From: Scleroderma bovista | Lineage: Eukaryota; Basidiomycota; Agaricomycetes; Boletales; Sclerodermataceae | Reading direction: 5' to 3' | NCBI GenBank assembly: GCA_037178675.1 | Contig: JAYMGJ010000407.1 | Location: forward strand, 45,396 to 109,395 | Length of the DNA stretch: 64,000 nucleotides | In this document: positions 24,885-36,769 of the stretch, in pieces | Position numbering within the stretch: the stretch's first letter is position 1 | Layout: every line of letters begins with the position of its first letter | The notes under the pieces: generated by a model | Told to the model about the DNA's origin: nothing | Databases searched by the model: none | Seen by the model: only the letters and a program-made list of their open reading frames with translations | Position numbers and translations under genes: made by a program

Positions 24885-27800
24885 TTACATGAGTAGTCCA
24901 TCCCCAGGTGAAGCATCCCGAACCCCCGTCACTACACCTCCGCGTCTTAGGAACCCAAGCTGCGAGCCCCAACTCGTAAACATCCTCAACAGCCACATGG
25001 GCATCACCCATTGCCGCTCTCCCTCACCTTCCCCAACCCCCTCGTCAATTTCGGGAACGTCACGGCCTCCATCACTGTCCGTCTCCGTACGCTCTCCATC
25101 GTAGATCGACTCCGAATCCGTATCAAAGTGCGCAGCACGCCTTTCTTCCTCGGCTTCCTCCTCAGTCCGCCCTTGCGAATCTACCAATCGCTTACTCCCG
25201 TCCAGCATCCACTGCTCTATTCTCCGCTGGTTCCCTCGGAGCCTGCTCGGTCTTCGCCGTAGTCCACCTGCCCCACTACCGCTAGCACCTGTCCTAGTAG
25301 TCCCATCGCCAAATACCTTCGCACGCAGTTCCCATACCTTCGTTCGCAGCGCCCGCGTGCCTGCCCACATCTCCCTGACACGCAACTGCGCCGTCTCATA
25401 CCGGAGCGCAGCGACGGGCGGCAGAGTAGGGACCATCTGCAGAATAGCAGCAAGCGAAACCGAGTGTGGCGACGAAGACAATAGGTCGGGTGGGTGCATG
25501 GGAGAAGCAGAAACACCGTGATGCGAAGAGGGAACATCTTGGACAACAGGGGTCGTTGTAAGAGACCTTACAAGGGGTGCGTGGGCCAGGTCTGCCGTTC
25601 GGAGGGATGCATTAGTGAGCGAGAGGGTATTCGTAAGGTGCTAAATGGATAGGCCCAGTTAGAAACTATGCATAGAAATATAAAAAGCTATCACACCTCG
25701 AGACATTTGAGTACTCCTCGCAAGTGCTCCTCCCGCCTCCGCATAACAAAGATCTGGCCGCACAATTCTACGTCTATCCTCATCCACTCCTTTTGCAACA
25801 CCGGTATATCCCCGACAGAACTGAGGGCATGAAAACTGTGCCGCCTGGGCAGAGGACGCGCTCAGCACAAAAGAAGAATGCGATGCATTTCACCAACCGT
25901 TTAAAACACTGACGACTCTTTCTCCCCGGTTCTTCGAGAACGTCATTTTGCAAAACCTTCCGACCGCGCTCCCATCTATCCAAATTCGGTCCTCGTGATG
26001 AATACTCTTCCCCCCCACTACTTCTCTCCACTCCTGCTGCTCCTCTAGAATGACTTAGGTATCCATCCTCAGAATGCTTCGTTGAATGCTCGTTTTCCGC
26101 GCCGAAATTCGCAGAACTCACGCCAACAGAGGGCGTCAGCACCAATGGAATGTGGGAGCGTGAGACGGCTGAAGGAGAACAGGTGAGATACATCTTTAAC
26201 TGATGGAGATGCAGCATAAGAAAAGTGACACACATATAGGAGATACCTGTCCACTACTAGGCTCCTCATCTTCATCCGCACCACTGTTACGACAGTATAA
26301 TTAGTATGCATTGCAACTGAATGAGGTTCTTACTGTGAGAACACAACCGAGGGAATACCTAAGCCCTTGAGTTCCGACTGGGGGTAAATATGACCAGACG
26401 AAGATGATTGTGCGGACAGGGGAATCGCCGCAGATGATATACGACCTGAAAATTTGCCTAGTCCGGAGAGATCCACTGAGCGTTTCGAGCGGTTAATCCT
26501 GTGACACGTTCAGTATAATCAATACTCGAAAAGCTCCAATGTCGCCCACCTAGTCCACATTTCTAGCTTCTTCTGTACTTTCCCCGACCATGCCCCCCCA
26601 AATATCAAGTCGTCCTCCACATTACTCTTCGTCACTGGATCATCCACGTCACTCGGCATCGTGGTGCCATCACGCTCCCTCTCTGATTCATTCCGCCATG
26701 CGGGACAAACCCATCTTCCCTCAGATCGCTCTCGCATCCGCACCAACATATCAACTTTGCCCCCCCATAACATCCGCAAGCTCCCCGCCACTCTCTCTTT
26801 CTCGTCTACAGCATCCATGCGTTCCTTCCAGCTATCCCCGTCCTTACTTCCCCTACCTCGATCGCCCTCTCGTCCTCGCTCACGATCACGCACTTTTTCC
26901 CGATCCCGTCCGCTCAACACAGCCTTCATCAATCCTCCCATATCTGCAGTAGGCGAAACCACACACTCCGCACCGGTATTCGTGCGCCCAACAAGGCCCA
27001 TAACGCGTTCGCCCAGCCCCCTCCTCTCTTCATCTGTGTCCTCCTCTGACGTCAGACTGACGTCGAGCCTGTACAGAAGCACCCTATGCACGCGTCGTGA
27101 GTCGGTGTGCCGGAGTCTCTCATATGTGGACTGCAGCGTGTTATACATGCTGAGCGTGAGGTATACGAGCGGTACACCAACAGTGGTTGGGCTTATGGCG
27201 GTATGGGTGGGAGAGCCAGTGCTGGCGGAGAGGTTGGAATGAATGGGAACAGATGATACAGGCGAGGTACTCCCTACTCCGGTGAAATGAGTAACGGTCG
27301 GGTGTCCACCGTTGATCTGGGAGTATGCATACGAGGAGAGTACGACAAGAAATTCGTGCGGGTGGAGCAAGGGGTCCTTGGGCACGCCTTGTACGAGAGC
27401 GGCTAGCTTGTTTCGAGCACATAACACAAACGAGATAAGTAACGAAATCATGTTAGGGTCTGCTATTCGCTCCGTCGCCTGAGGCGCGTTAACGGTCATG
27501 CTCCACCACCAGGTGGTCACTCACCTCAAAGCCAGAGAAGTTCTCGCCTACCTCGGCACTCCACTTACGTAGTCCGTCCACAGTGGCGTCACATAATAGA
27601 CCATCGAACATAGGTCCAGGTCTAGGTAGTGGTGACAAAGGGAACATTCCGCAGACAACGAGCGCTGCTTGCAAGACCTTGACTAATTCGAGTACATATG
27701 AAGTGAAGTGTGGGTGCCGCGATGTCGCTGGCGTTGCAACGGCGTTCGTATGAGACACATTGGAATGGTTGAGACCTACGACGCTCGGCTGATTCGAGGA

Positions 27801-28862
27801 AGACGCTTCAGGAACAATGGGTGCCAGGGAAAGTGGAACAACTGGATGTGAATGCGTTCGAACATGAGAATGTGGGCGTGATTTGGATCTGAATGCGGTA
27901 GCTAGAAGGGCTGCATCAGAAAAGAAATACGTGGACTTGAAACGATCCTTGGTCGTTTCACTATCACACTGTCAGTGGAGACACTATATTTAGTGGGAGA
28001 GACGTTGCAACCTTGGTTCATCGAGTGTGACTGCCCCACGACCGCTACATCCCATACGAAGCAAGTTGATATTCGAGTATAGCCTGTCTTGCACGGCGAG
28101 AAAGTCTCCGTCCGGAATATGCACGATCGTGTAGTCCGAACGAAAGTGGGCCAGAGATGTCACCATAAGCGTACCTTGTGGTATCTATTTCACTGTCAAT
28201 AGTTGATACCAGACAAAGAATCCACTCATCACCGACCTCCCTCGGCCGTGCATCGACTTGCTTTCGAAGGTGCTGCACGGCAGCTGTGAACTCCAATTCC
28301 GCCTCGGGATGCGTCAGCCTCGAAACCGGACTCAGTGCTGTGACAATGATCTAAATAACAGTCCCTATCGCATCAAACGGATGACGGGCGAGAAGAGGGG
28401 TAACCTAGCCCACGTGCCTTGTGTGAAGGGTCGCCCGTGTACACAGTCAAAACAGTCACTGGACGAGTGCGCTCGACGATCCTACGCCGGCTTGCCGTGA
28501 GCACACACAAGGCGAGGAACAGAGATGCATTACCATTTCTCGACAGCATAGACCTGGTAGCCCCTCAACTCCATACGCTCGACGACGATTTCGAAGCGAC
28601 ATTTGTAGCCAATCCAGCGTTCACCGTCTCCTTCCGCATCTACACGGATAGGCGCGGCATGTTCTCCTACTGTGGCCGTGGCCGAACCGGATCGTGAACG
28701 GATTCGCTTCCCCGACGGATGCTTTGTGCGAGGAGAACGCGCTGGGGCACTTGGTGGTGAAGGAGGAAGTCTGTTGTAATAGTTGGACAGGGAAGGCACC
28801 CTGACCGTTGGCATGAGCAATCGCAGTGGTCTACCCTGGCCGGTCGCCGCCGTGCTCGTCAT
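24885..28862 (-). CDS. STB6/STB2-like protein (Sin3-binding family)
   Basis: Large spliced gene. The N-terminal domain is well conserved: YQVYAVEKC, RRRIVERTRPVTVLTVYTGD, IPQGTLMVTSLAHFRSDYTI, HIPDGDFLAVQDRLYSNINL and LLRMGCSGRGAVTLDEP. The middle part continues with MFDGLLCDATVDGLRKWSAE, NMISLLISFVLCARNKL and VPKDPLLHPHEFL. This pattern fits the fungal STB6-like family, named for yeast Stb2/Stb6, which were found as Sin3-binding proteins; biochemical function is poorly known. The C-terminal half is low-complexity, with Arg/Glu repeats near 26880, and ends with the helical exon at 25499-24885 (VREMWAGTRALRTKVWELRA). One intron (28351-28417) uses a GC donor after SHK. I treat the whole stretch as one gene; the join between 26.5 and 25.5 kb is the least certain part. 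Confidence 0.6.
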
Positions 28863-29208
28863 TGTGGACGATGCAGACGACAGCGGACTCCAGCTAGTGA
28901 ATGCCCTCTATTATGCAAGCACGTGATTTTTTGGTGATCGGCGATCAGCAACGGAAACAAAAACACAAGTCTATCCACGAAAACACAGCGAAAAGCCTCT
29001 GAAACCCAAAAAAGAAACACTAGTAAGGAAACCAGCCCTTCGCCCATGGATTGCAGTGTTGAGGTGTTACAACAAGCGACGAAACATCAGATACTTGTGA
29101 CTTAGTCAGATTGTAGGGTAAAGTACATATAAAACATGATGAAGACATGTGCGATGTCAAACACTATAGGACAATGCAGCCGCTGGAGAACCACCTGTAT
29201 TGCAAACG
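28863..29208. other. Intergenic gap
   Basis: About 345 bp between the start of the STB6-like gene and the end of the RING-LON gene, both on the minus strand. It should hold the STB6-like promoter. No ORF with coding character is visible. Confidence 0.4.
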
Positions 29209-30937
29209 TCAACTGATAGTGAGCTCATGATCGCGAATATGTCGAAAGCACTGCACTAACCAATTGCTATTCAGTTGCTCGATCCAGCCAACCACCATTC
29301 TGAGCCTTAAACGTGCACTCTTCACTGCCAATAGCTTCGCCTTCTCGTGTTCCTCGATGGGGAGAACCATTCCCATCCAAAAGGAGAAGGCACCAGGGTC
29401 ACTATCGGGCGGCTGTGGACCATAGGTGTGATTCAGCCGCTGTACCACCCATGGTGCCGTTCCAGCGCGCAGCTGTGAAAGAAACGAGTGGCAGGCGGCC
29501 ATTAATGCCGGGGTTGTCAACGTTCGCCGCGTGGAGTTAGATGTCGACGAGCGCGCAGAACGTGATGAAGATTGCGTGGACAATATGCGGGTGAGGACGG
29601 TAGAGGAGGGCGGTCGCATCGCGATCGGCGGAGCAAGCGAAGACGAAGAAAGAACAGGGGCTTCTTCGTATTCACCCGCCCACTCACCAAGATCGTCTTC
29701 GTAGTCGTCGATTCTTTCTACTCTTCCAATCATGTATCCATCTAGAGTGCCGCTTTCCAGAACCCTGAAACGATGGATGCCCCAAGTTTCCACCATGCTT
29801 CGACCATCGGGTAACATCTGGACACTTCTTATTTCAAGCATCGTTCCATACTCGCACGTTGCATTTGTGCCATGCCCAGGCATTGGCGCAGCACGCGGAG
29901 GCATTATCATACCAAAAGTTGGCGAGGGACTCTCCAGGCACCGGCGTAGCATTAATCGATACCGTGGCTCAAAGAAGTGAAGGAGGGTTGGCATTCCGGG
30001 AAACGAGAGCTGGCACACGAATATGGGAGTATTGAGACGAGAATGTCTCTCCTCTTCCTCTATGGCTGCACCACGAGTTTCATAGTCATGCTCAAATGCC
30101 TTGATAACTGCCAGGATGATGTGGTAAGCTGACTGTGGGTGGGCCAAGGTGACATAATGCTTACGAAGGGAGAGGAGAATTTTGTTGTGCGGGTGTTCCT
30201 GGAAGTAGGCAAATCCAGGCAGATCCTCCCGGCAAAGTGGACAGAGCATACTGTGGTCTAAGGATCTCTGCAAACATTTTGAGCAAAATGTCTGATTCGG
30301 CGTGAGTGATAGAAAGAAAGAATGCAAGCAAGCGTACGTGTTGGCACGGTGTTGTGATGGGCTGGTAGAGGAGCATGAAACAAATCTCACACGTGAGTTC
30401 TGCCGCGAGGGCCTTGTCGAAATTGGTAATAGAGTTAATGCGACGAGATGGCGAGTGTGGTGAGGGAGGGGCATCGAGAACCGTGGACGGGGTCCGTGGG
30501 CGTGGTCGACTCCGTGGTGACGGTCCGGAGGGTGGCGGAGGGTTGGAGGGTCGGATGTCCGAGGGACCGGATGCATTCCGGTAGGATTCGTCGTCCGAGT
30601 CTGGGGGTGAAGCATCCTGTTCATCCCCTGCGGTCTGTCTGAGAAGCTGTATGATATTGTTCACGCGAATGTCGATTCTTGGGTGGTCGTTGGGGCCCGA
30701 TGGGACCTGCTCGAAGAGGAGAGGAGCAGGGAAGACGGCGACACCGGAAGAAGTGGGGATCGTTGGAGAGAAACCTTGACGGTTGACAAGACAGGTCGGG
30801 ATGGGACATACCGACGATGCGATATGGGCTGAGCAGACTGTATGGCCACAGCGAAGGGTTGTCGGGGTGTCGAGGAGTCCAGAGGGAGAGCAGAGGGGAC
30901 ACAAGAAGAGAGGAAAGAGGTTGCGAGGATAGGACAT
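29209..30937 (-). CDS. RING-finger and LON-substrate-binding-domain protein (LONRF-like)
   Basis: Probable ubiquitin ligase. The first Cys-rich segment is LFLCPLCSPSG then TTLRCGHTVCSAHI, a RING-like motif. After a Pro/Ser-rich linker a classical RING follows: LTCEICFMLLYQPITTPCQH, an intron, then TFCSKCLQRSLD and MLCPLCREDLPGF. The C-terminal LON N-domain reads FVCQLSFPGMPTLLHFFEPR, then YRLMLRRCLE and MVETWGIHRFRVLE. It ends with a helical bundle (FSFWMGMVLPIEEHEKAKLL). LON plus RING without the protease domain defines LONRF proteins. The start MSYPRNLF at 30937 is chosen because the RING begins there, but the frame is open upstream to a Met at 31234. The last residues depend on whether GTTAGT near 29262 is used as a donor. 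Confidence 0.8.
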
Positions 30938-31489
30938 GGCAGGTGGGGACGAAGACGAAGACGAGAGAGAGGTAAAGACGTGCATTAGAGGAGATAGATG
31001 GAGGAGTGGTACATACGGCGACAGATATTCACCGGAGTGACGTCGATTTGAGGACTGAATCTGTGGTGAATTGGGTTCGCGAGACTCAGTGCAGAGGAGT
31101 AGCACAAATCGTGGAATCACATCAATGAAATCACCAGCGGCGACTGCGGGCGTTTGGGTCACGGTGTGGGTGGGTGTCGGCGAGGCCGATGGCGAGGCAC
31201 GACTTGTGTCTGCTTGGCTCCCTTTCTCCTTCACTGTCTTCCTGCTGTCTCGTCAATGCTGAGGGCACGAACAACGATCACGCTGCCATCACGATCCAGC
31301 CCAAACATCGAATAGCATCACGTGCATTACTGATGTCATACACCCAACAACTTGCAGAGACTACATATACAGGTGTACAAGATGGTTGAACAAAACACGT
31401 TTTACAAGTTCGACAGTTTGGTCGTAGGCCAGGTACTGGGGTATCGGTTATTCTATCCATTCAGTCAAACGTCACATTGCGTTCACTCA

Positions 31490-33333
31490 CTATTCTGCCT
31501 CTTGCATTCGTCTGTATCCGTACTTCGCAATAAAGTCGTCAAGCTCCTCCGGTCCCCTTGATCCATACCGATATGGAAGAGGTTGTGGTCGTTGCTCTTG
31601 CTTCCCATCGATCCAATGAAGGATTGGTGTGAAGATCTATATGAACATTCATCAGAATTTAATATCGGACATCTCCAAATCCGCACTCACCTTCCACGCA
31701 ACATCCAGCTCGTCGTCTCTCACAAAGTTGGAGTGGTCTCCCCTCAGTGCATCCAGTATCAATGCCTCGTACGCCGAGGGAATGACCGTGTCTGTGAACC
31801 GTTTCCCGTACGTCAGGTCCATTTCTGCCGGTATCACCCGGAACTTGTATCCGGGCGTCTTCGTATTAACCTTTAAATAAACCGCCTCCTCGGGCTGAAT
31901 TCGCACCACCAGCTCGTTGCGTGAAATGTCGGCGAAGATGCCCTGCGTCACATCCTTGAACTGAACTCGAACTTCCACTTTGGCTTCGTTCAACGCTGTC
32001 CGTGCCCCCTATCAGACCAAACCCTCAATTCTATAATTTCCGTGCAGCTGACCTTTGCCTGCCTTCATGATAAATGGCACCCCTTCCCACCTCTCATTGT
32101 GAATCCAGAGCACCGTGGTAGCAAACGTGGGACACACTGAACCCTTGGGTACAGTCGCGTCGTCTAGGTAGCCCGGCTTCCCGTTGGCCCCCACGTACTG
32201 CCCAAGCAGCGTGTCTTCACGCGTAATCGGCGGGATGGTACGCAACACCTTGACCTGGAAAACATCCACACCCGTGAGAACAAGCACCACGTTCCGCCTC
32301 TGATAGCGGTACCTTTTCATCACGAATGTCTTCTGGTGAGAACGATACCGGCCGCTCCATCGTCAGGATACTCAACACCTGTAGCAAATCTACACACATA
32401 CACATTAGCAAGTATAAATGGGGACTTTCCAGGTATGACGACTTACGGTTCTGCATAATGTCACGGATGATGCCGAATTCGTCAAAGTAACCACCTCGGC
32501 CCTCTGTCCCAAACGGCTCTTTGAAGGTAATCTGAACATTGCTGATCGAGTTCTTGTCCCACGCCGCGCTCGTGGCGATATTGGCAAACCGGAGAACGAG
32601 GAGGTTCTTGACCATCTCCTTGCCAAGATAATGATCGATCCGGTACGTCTCGTCTTCAGTCCAAAACTGCTTGATAGCTTTCAGGAGTTCCCTGCATGAG
32701 TCGAGATCTTTGCCAAATGGCTTCTCGACGATGATGCGGTTTACACCCCTGGCATGGCACTGTTCCCTGGCATGCCGTGCGACGGGAATGAACACGGAAG
32801 GGGGAAGGGCGAGATAAAAGATACGGTTCGCAAAGCCAGCCTTGTGATTCCCCTCGACCTTCAAAAGATGATCGTTCAGTCTGACGAAAGATTCGCTGTC
32901 TTCGTATCCGCCTGACACGTAAGAGCACAATTGTTTGAATTCCTCGAATTTTGGTTCGAATTCGGGATCGTTGTCCCTCTTGATGTAGCTTGTGATGCGC
33001 CTGTGGTACTCCTCTTGGTCCATTTTGGTCCGGGCGTAGCCGACAATATGAACGCCGTCCGGAAGGAAGCCATTGCGGTAAAGAGTGAACAAGGCGGGGA
33101 AGGTCTACTCAGAAGGGTAAAGGATCGGACAGAGGATGATGGAGTATCACCAACACACCTTCTTCTTGGCCAAGTCGCCAGACGCACCAAAAACTAGGCA
33201 GATATGTGGATCCAAGTAGACAGAGATGGACGGGTGGCTTACTGATAAAGGTGGTGTTCTCCTTTATGGCCTCCGTAGCGACCTCCATGGATGGAATGGT
33301 ACCTGAACGAGCGCGTTGGGCGGGGCGAGCCAT
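31490..33333 (-). CDS. ZWF1: Glucose-6-phosphate 1-dehydrogenase
   Basis: First enzyme of the oxidative pentose phosphate pathway: glucose-6-phosphate + NADP+ to 6-phosphogluconolactone + NADPH, cytosolic. The NADP-binding motif [12 protein letters not shown] lies on its own short exon near 33195-33161. The body shows [31 protein letters not shown], the active-site signature [65 protein letters not shown] and [12 protein letters not shown]. It ends [10 protein letters not shown] at 31490. About eight introns, several close together near the 5' end. All expected catalytic segments are present. It diverges from the THO-subunit gene across 224 bp. Confidence 0.95.
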
Positions 33334-33557
33334 AGTTTGTGAGAAGTAGAAGATAGAGTCTAGTAGTCAAACGTCGGAAAGGGGTGCGTCCTATCTAAAG
33401 TGGAGCGTTGCGAAAGTGGATGAAGAGATGCAGGTGGGCTATCTGGGAGGAAAGATCAGTGGACAGTTCGGAGGACTCACGACGGGCGATTATCGCAGGC
33501 TCATAAGGTCGTCAGTTCACCTTAATACGAGTTACATCATCGTCCCTATCAGGACAC

Positions 33558-34396
33558 GTGACCATCGCCATACTCGCATCGTTCTTGCGCGCCGTTGAGC
33601 TTATGGACCAACGCCAGTCCGACAGCGACCCTGCCATTGACAAGCTCAGGCAGCTGGTCGATCCGAAACACGCTGATGCAGACCATACGGCTGTGCGCGT
33701 CGAGGCAGCAGCCCTCGTTGCACGGCTCAAGACGCTCAACCGTAACGCCAATGCGGCCACTCGCACTCACAAGCAGGCCACGACAGACGCAAGGCAGGAG
33801 ATGGACCAGACACATCTTAGCCTTCAAAATCTCCTTTACGAAAAGCGCCATCTCGAACGTGAGATCGAAAAATGTCGCCAGTTCGCGTACGTCTCGTCTT
33901 ATCCCACATCGCGTTTGCCCTCATTTCCTCTCCCACATGCAGGTCCATCTACCAGGACATTCCGCTACACCCCGTTGAAGAGTTCCGGGAGCTCGCACCA
34001 CCGGAGGCGCGGGCTCAAGATGTCCTTGATAGCCCACATCAGCTGATGCTGAACCGCCTCAGCTTTGAATTAGTAGAACGCCAGAGGTACCCCACTTCCC
34101 CCATCGAGTTGCGGCGCATCAATCACTGATTTCATATAGACTCGACCTCAAGCGGAAGGATCTCATTCTTCACAAGGAGGAACTACTTAAACAGAGCAGA
34201 ATCAAGTCCACAACTGTCGAGAGCGTCAAATCTCAAATTGATGCTCTTATGAAGGTCCGACCATTTCTTCTACTACCTCCTCTATGCCCCCGTTTCACCC
34301 TTTCTTCCCCAGACTGCGACAGAGATCCAGAAAAAGGTTGACGAGTTGGTCCCGCTGCCGTCTGCTTCAGCTGCACCAACGCCTAGTGCCAGCTGA
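33558..34396 (+). CDS. THO complex subunit 5 homologue (THOC5/Fmip family)
   Basis: Protein of about 230 aa, almost entirely coiled coil, of the THO complex that couples transcription to mRNA export. The diagnostic stretch is LQNLLYEKRHLEREIEKCRQ followed, after an intron, by IYQDIPLHPVEEFRELAP. Then come HQLMLNRLSFELVERQRLDL and KRKDLILHKEELLKQ. It ends with a Ser/Ala/Pro tail at 34394-34396. Animal THOC5 is much longer; the short form with only the Fmip coiled-coil region is what I would expect in fungi. A second in-frame Met at 33603 (MDQRQSDSDPAIDKL) is an equally good start. Confidence 0.78.
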
Positions 34397-34750
34397 GCTG
34401 ATCCCGACCGTTGATTTTTCGATCAAGTGTCCGCACGCGCGATTCTAAACAATACATAATCGAATCGGGTCGACGGGATACACCCACTATGGAACTTCCT
34501 AGATACTGGTACAACGAGGATGAGAGATAACTTCCACCGAGAATGTGGCGTATACACCACCACGACAGAACTTGGTAAAGATGAAGTGGAGATTCTACGG
34601 TGAGGAAAGGGTCGGGTATTCGATGAGGATGGGCAATATGCTTGTGACATTACACAGGAAAGCGAACTCAAGGCATCCCAAGATGCCATGCAAGAACAGT
34701 GGTAAAGTAGATGGAATGGAGAGAAGGAGTGCCTCGAAATGTGGGGGCTC

Positions 34751-35605
34751 TCAAGATTCGTCTTCGTCGATGCTGCCCACATCGCTCATTTCTTCGTCTT
34801 CTTCATCGTCCTCATTGTCATCTGTCTTCGGGTCGAGTGCTTCCTTGGTTGCATATCTTTGAACGTACTCTGACGGGATGTGTGAGCAACAGCCATGTAT
34901 GCATCACCACTGTTACCGACCTTTAACCTTTGCCTCGTATTCTTTCGGATGCCGCATCATAAGCGCGGCGGCCTCGCCATTTAATGGATCGTTAGGGTTT
35001 GGGTACCGCAGCAGCTGCGGCAAGAACACCTCAAAGATGTTGATCATATCTACCCGAGCTAGAGCTAAGGTTCACGGGCACGATCGAACCACATACCGAA
35101 CATGGGCGACCACGTCTGATTGATAACATCTAGACACACAGAACCACTCCTACATGCATGAGGAAGGAAGCTGATCAGGAATGGTTCGAAGATACTCACA
35201 GCTCGTCGATATTGGGATGGAAAATCTTGTTCATGAAGCCGATGCTTGGTGACTTGTAGGGATAATCAGCTTGTAGTTCGACGTGTATCTTCCATATTCC
35301 GCCGGCGAACGGAGCTACACAGGATTATCGTGGGTCCAGGGATGCTATGTAACTGCAGCTCACTCTCTGGTGGACCATAAAAGCGGACATAGAACTCTCG
35401 CATGTTATCATTGACGAGAGTGACTTCGTAGTCTGACATCAGCCTGGATCGACGCGCGTTAGACGCAGTCAGGGTGACGAACGACCCACGGCACATACAG
35501 CTTCATGACATCGGTTTCGATACGGCGCTTCGTGGAGGCAGAGTGTTATAGGGAATGGGGTTAGCCTTCGTCATCCATGAAAATAAGAGAGCGTATACTC
35601 ATCAT
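34751..35605 (-). CDS. UBC8: Ubiquitin-conjugating enzyme E2 (Ubc8/UBE2H type)
   Basis: E2 enzyme; in yeast, Ubc8 works in glucose-induced turnover of gluconeogenic enzymes. The fold is split over at least six exons: [77 protein letters not shown], the catalytic Cys exon [15 protein letters not shown], then [20 protein letters not shown] and [20 protein letters not shown]. The C-terminal tail is strongly acidic ([14 protein letters not shown]), as in UBE2H. The first exon is unresolved. The ATGs at 35602-35605 precede a GTATAC donor, but no AG acceptor upstream of the conserved frame fits the phase. Confidence 0.85.
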
Positions 35606-35880
35606 AGCTGGAGGTGGCGTGCAACGATGCGGGTAGAGCACAAGAGTCCTTACGAGCCGTCGGATAAGTCCTTCCGAATGCCGAAAGCCGATTGCAAGAG
35701 ATAATCTGGTATTGCAAACTACATCGACGATAGAATACAATCTACATATCGTCGTCGTTCAAAGTAAGAAAAATCAAAGCACAATCACACAACAACAACA
35801 AGGTTTCGCGGTCGTTTTTTTTTTTCCATGAGGTAGGAAAGAAGGGGGAAATCGTTGGCTATCGTGACGGCAAATGATGA

Positions 35881-36602
35881 TCAGTAAAATGCCCATTCTT
35901 CCGTAACGCAGTACACATCGTTGGGGTTGCACGGGTATTCCTTTCGGTATCCAGTTCTGGGGCGATCCGAACCATACTGTTCGCGAGCGGCAGGGGCCCT
36001 ACGGCCGCCTGCCCCTACAACATTGGTCTCAGCATTGCCGGTGCTGGGAGAGAACATGTGACGGGGATGGGCGAGGTCGACGTCGATGCTGGATTGATTG
36101 AAAGCTCTCATTGCAAGAAGGAATGCTAGATTAAGCATTTCAGTTTTGGCCGCTGTCAGCTGTTGGCTGAAACAGGCGTACCGAACCAAAATGCTCCGAG
36201 AGCGGCTATGATGATCATTTCTTCTTGGCCCTGCGTCAGAACCCGTTGGCCTTGCTCAGTGCGATGGTGTTTCACTATGCTGTGCGCGGTGGTTAGTTCT
36301 GTCCACGGGGACAGCACGGGGAACCCACAAGAAGACGAGGATGCCGAGCACCAACACCGTCACCGATGTCTGTGTGAGATGGACCACCTCTGAACGGACG
36401 GAACGAGTCATTCCGCTGGATTAAGGAAATGGGTGTCCGGCACTTACGGATGGAATGGGGCATGAATTTCATGATGATATGTCCCAACACCAGAGCCATG
36501 ATGGCTGGCCAGTTCGTGAGCGCTCATCGTCGACGCATCGCCAATAAAAACTATGTCACCTTTGAAGATGTGTCTGAACGGATGGTTTGTGAACAGCGGC
36601 AT
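35881..36602 (-). CDS. Small multi-pass membrane protein, possibly MARVEL-like
   Basis: Spliced model of about 165 aa from ATG 36602. It starts MPLFTNHPFRHIFKAIMALV. A membrane helix follows (TSVTVLVLGILVFLWVPRAV), then EEMIIIAALGAFWFAAKTE joined through an acceptor inside CTGACAG to MLNLAFLLAMRAF. The hydrophilic C-terminus ends in VYCVTEEWAFY at 35881. Splice sites were chosen to keep these hydrophobic stretches in frame. It lies just downstream of, and on the same strand as, the MARVEL-like gene ending at 36770, and may be a diverged relative. I do not recognise the family with certainty. Confidence 0.4.
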
Positions 36603-36769
36603 AGGGCTCGAGAGTGCAGCAGTGGAAAATGGTGGAGGAGTGAACCGATATCGGTATGCGTGAGAGCATTCTGCCATGAGGCGGAGGCACCCTGGCCACG
36701 AGGCACACAGGGAACAATAGCATCCATTTTCGACCTGATATGGTACATAGGAAACAAATAGAACACATT

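Noticed and set aside
26590..27242. Plus-strand ORFs of 120 and 193 aa rich in Ser/Pro/Arg
   Set aside because: They are antisense to the STB6-like coding exon, and their composition mirrors the Arg/Glu-rich sense strand.
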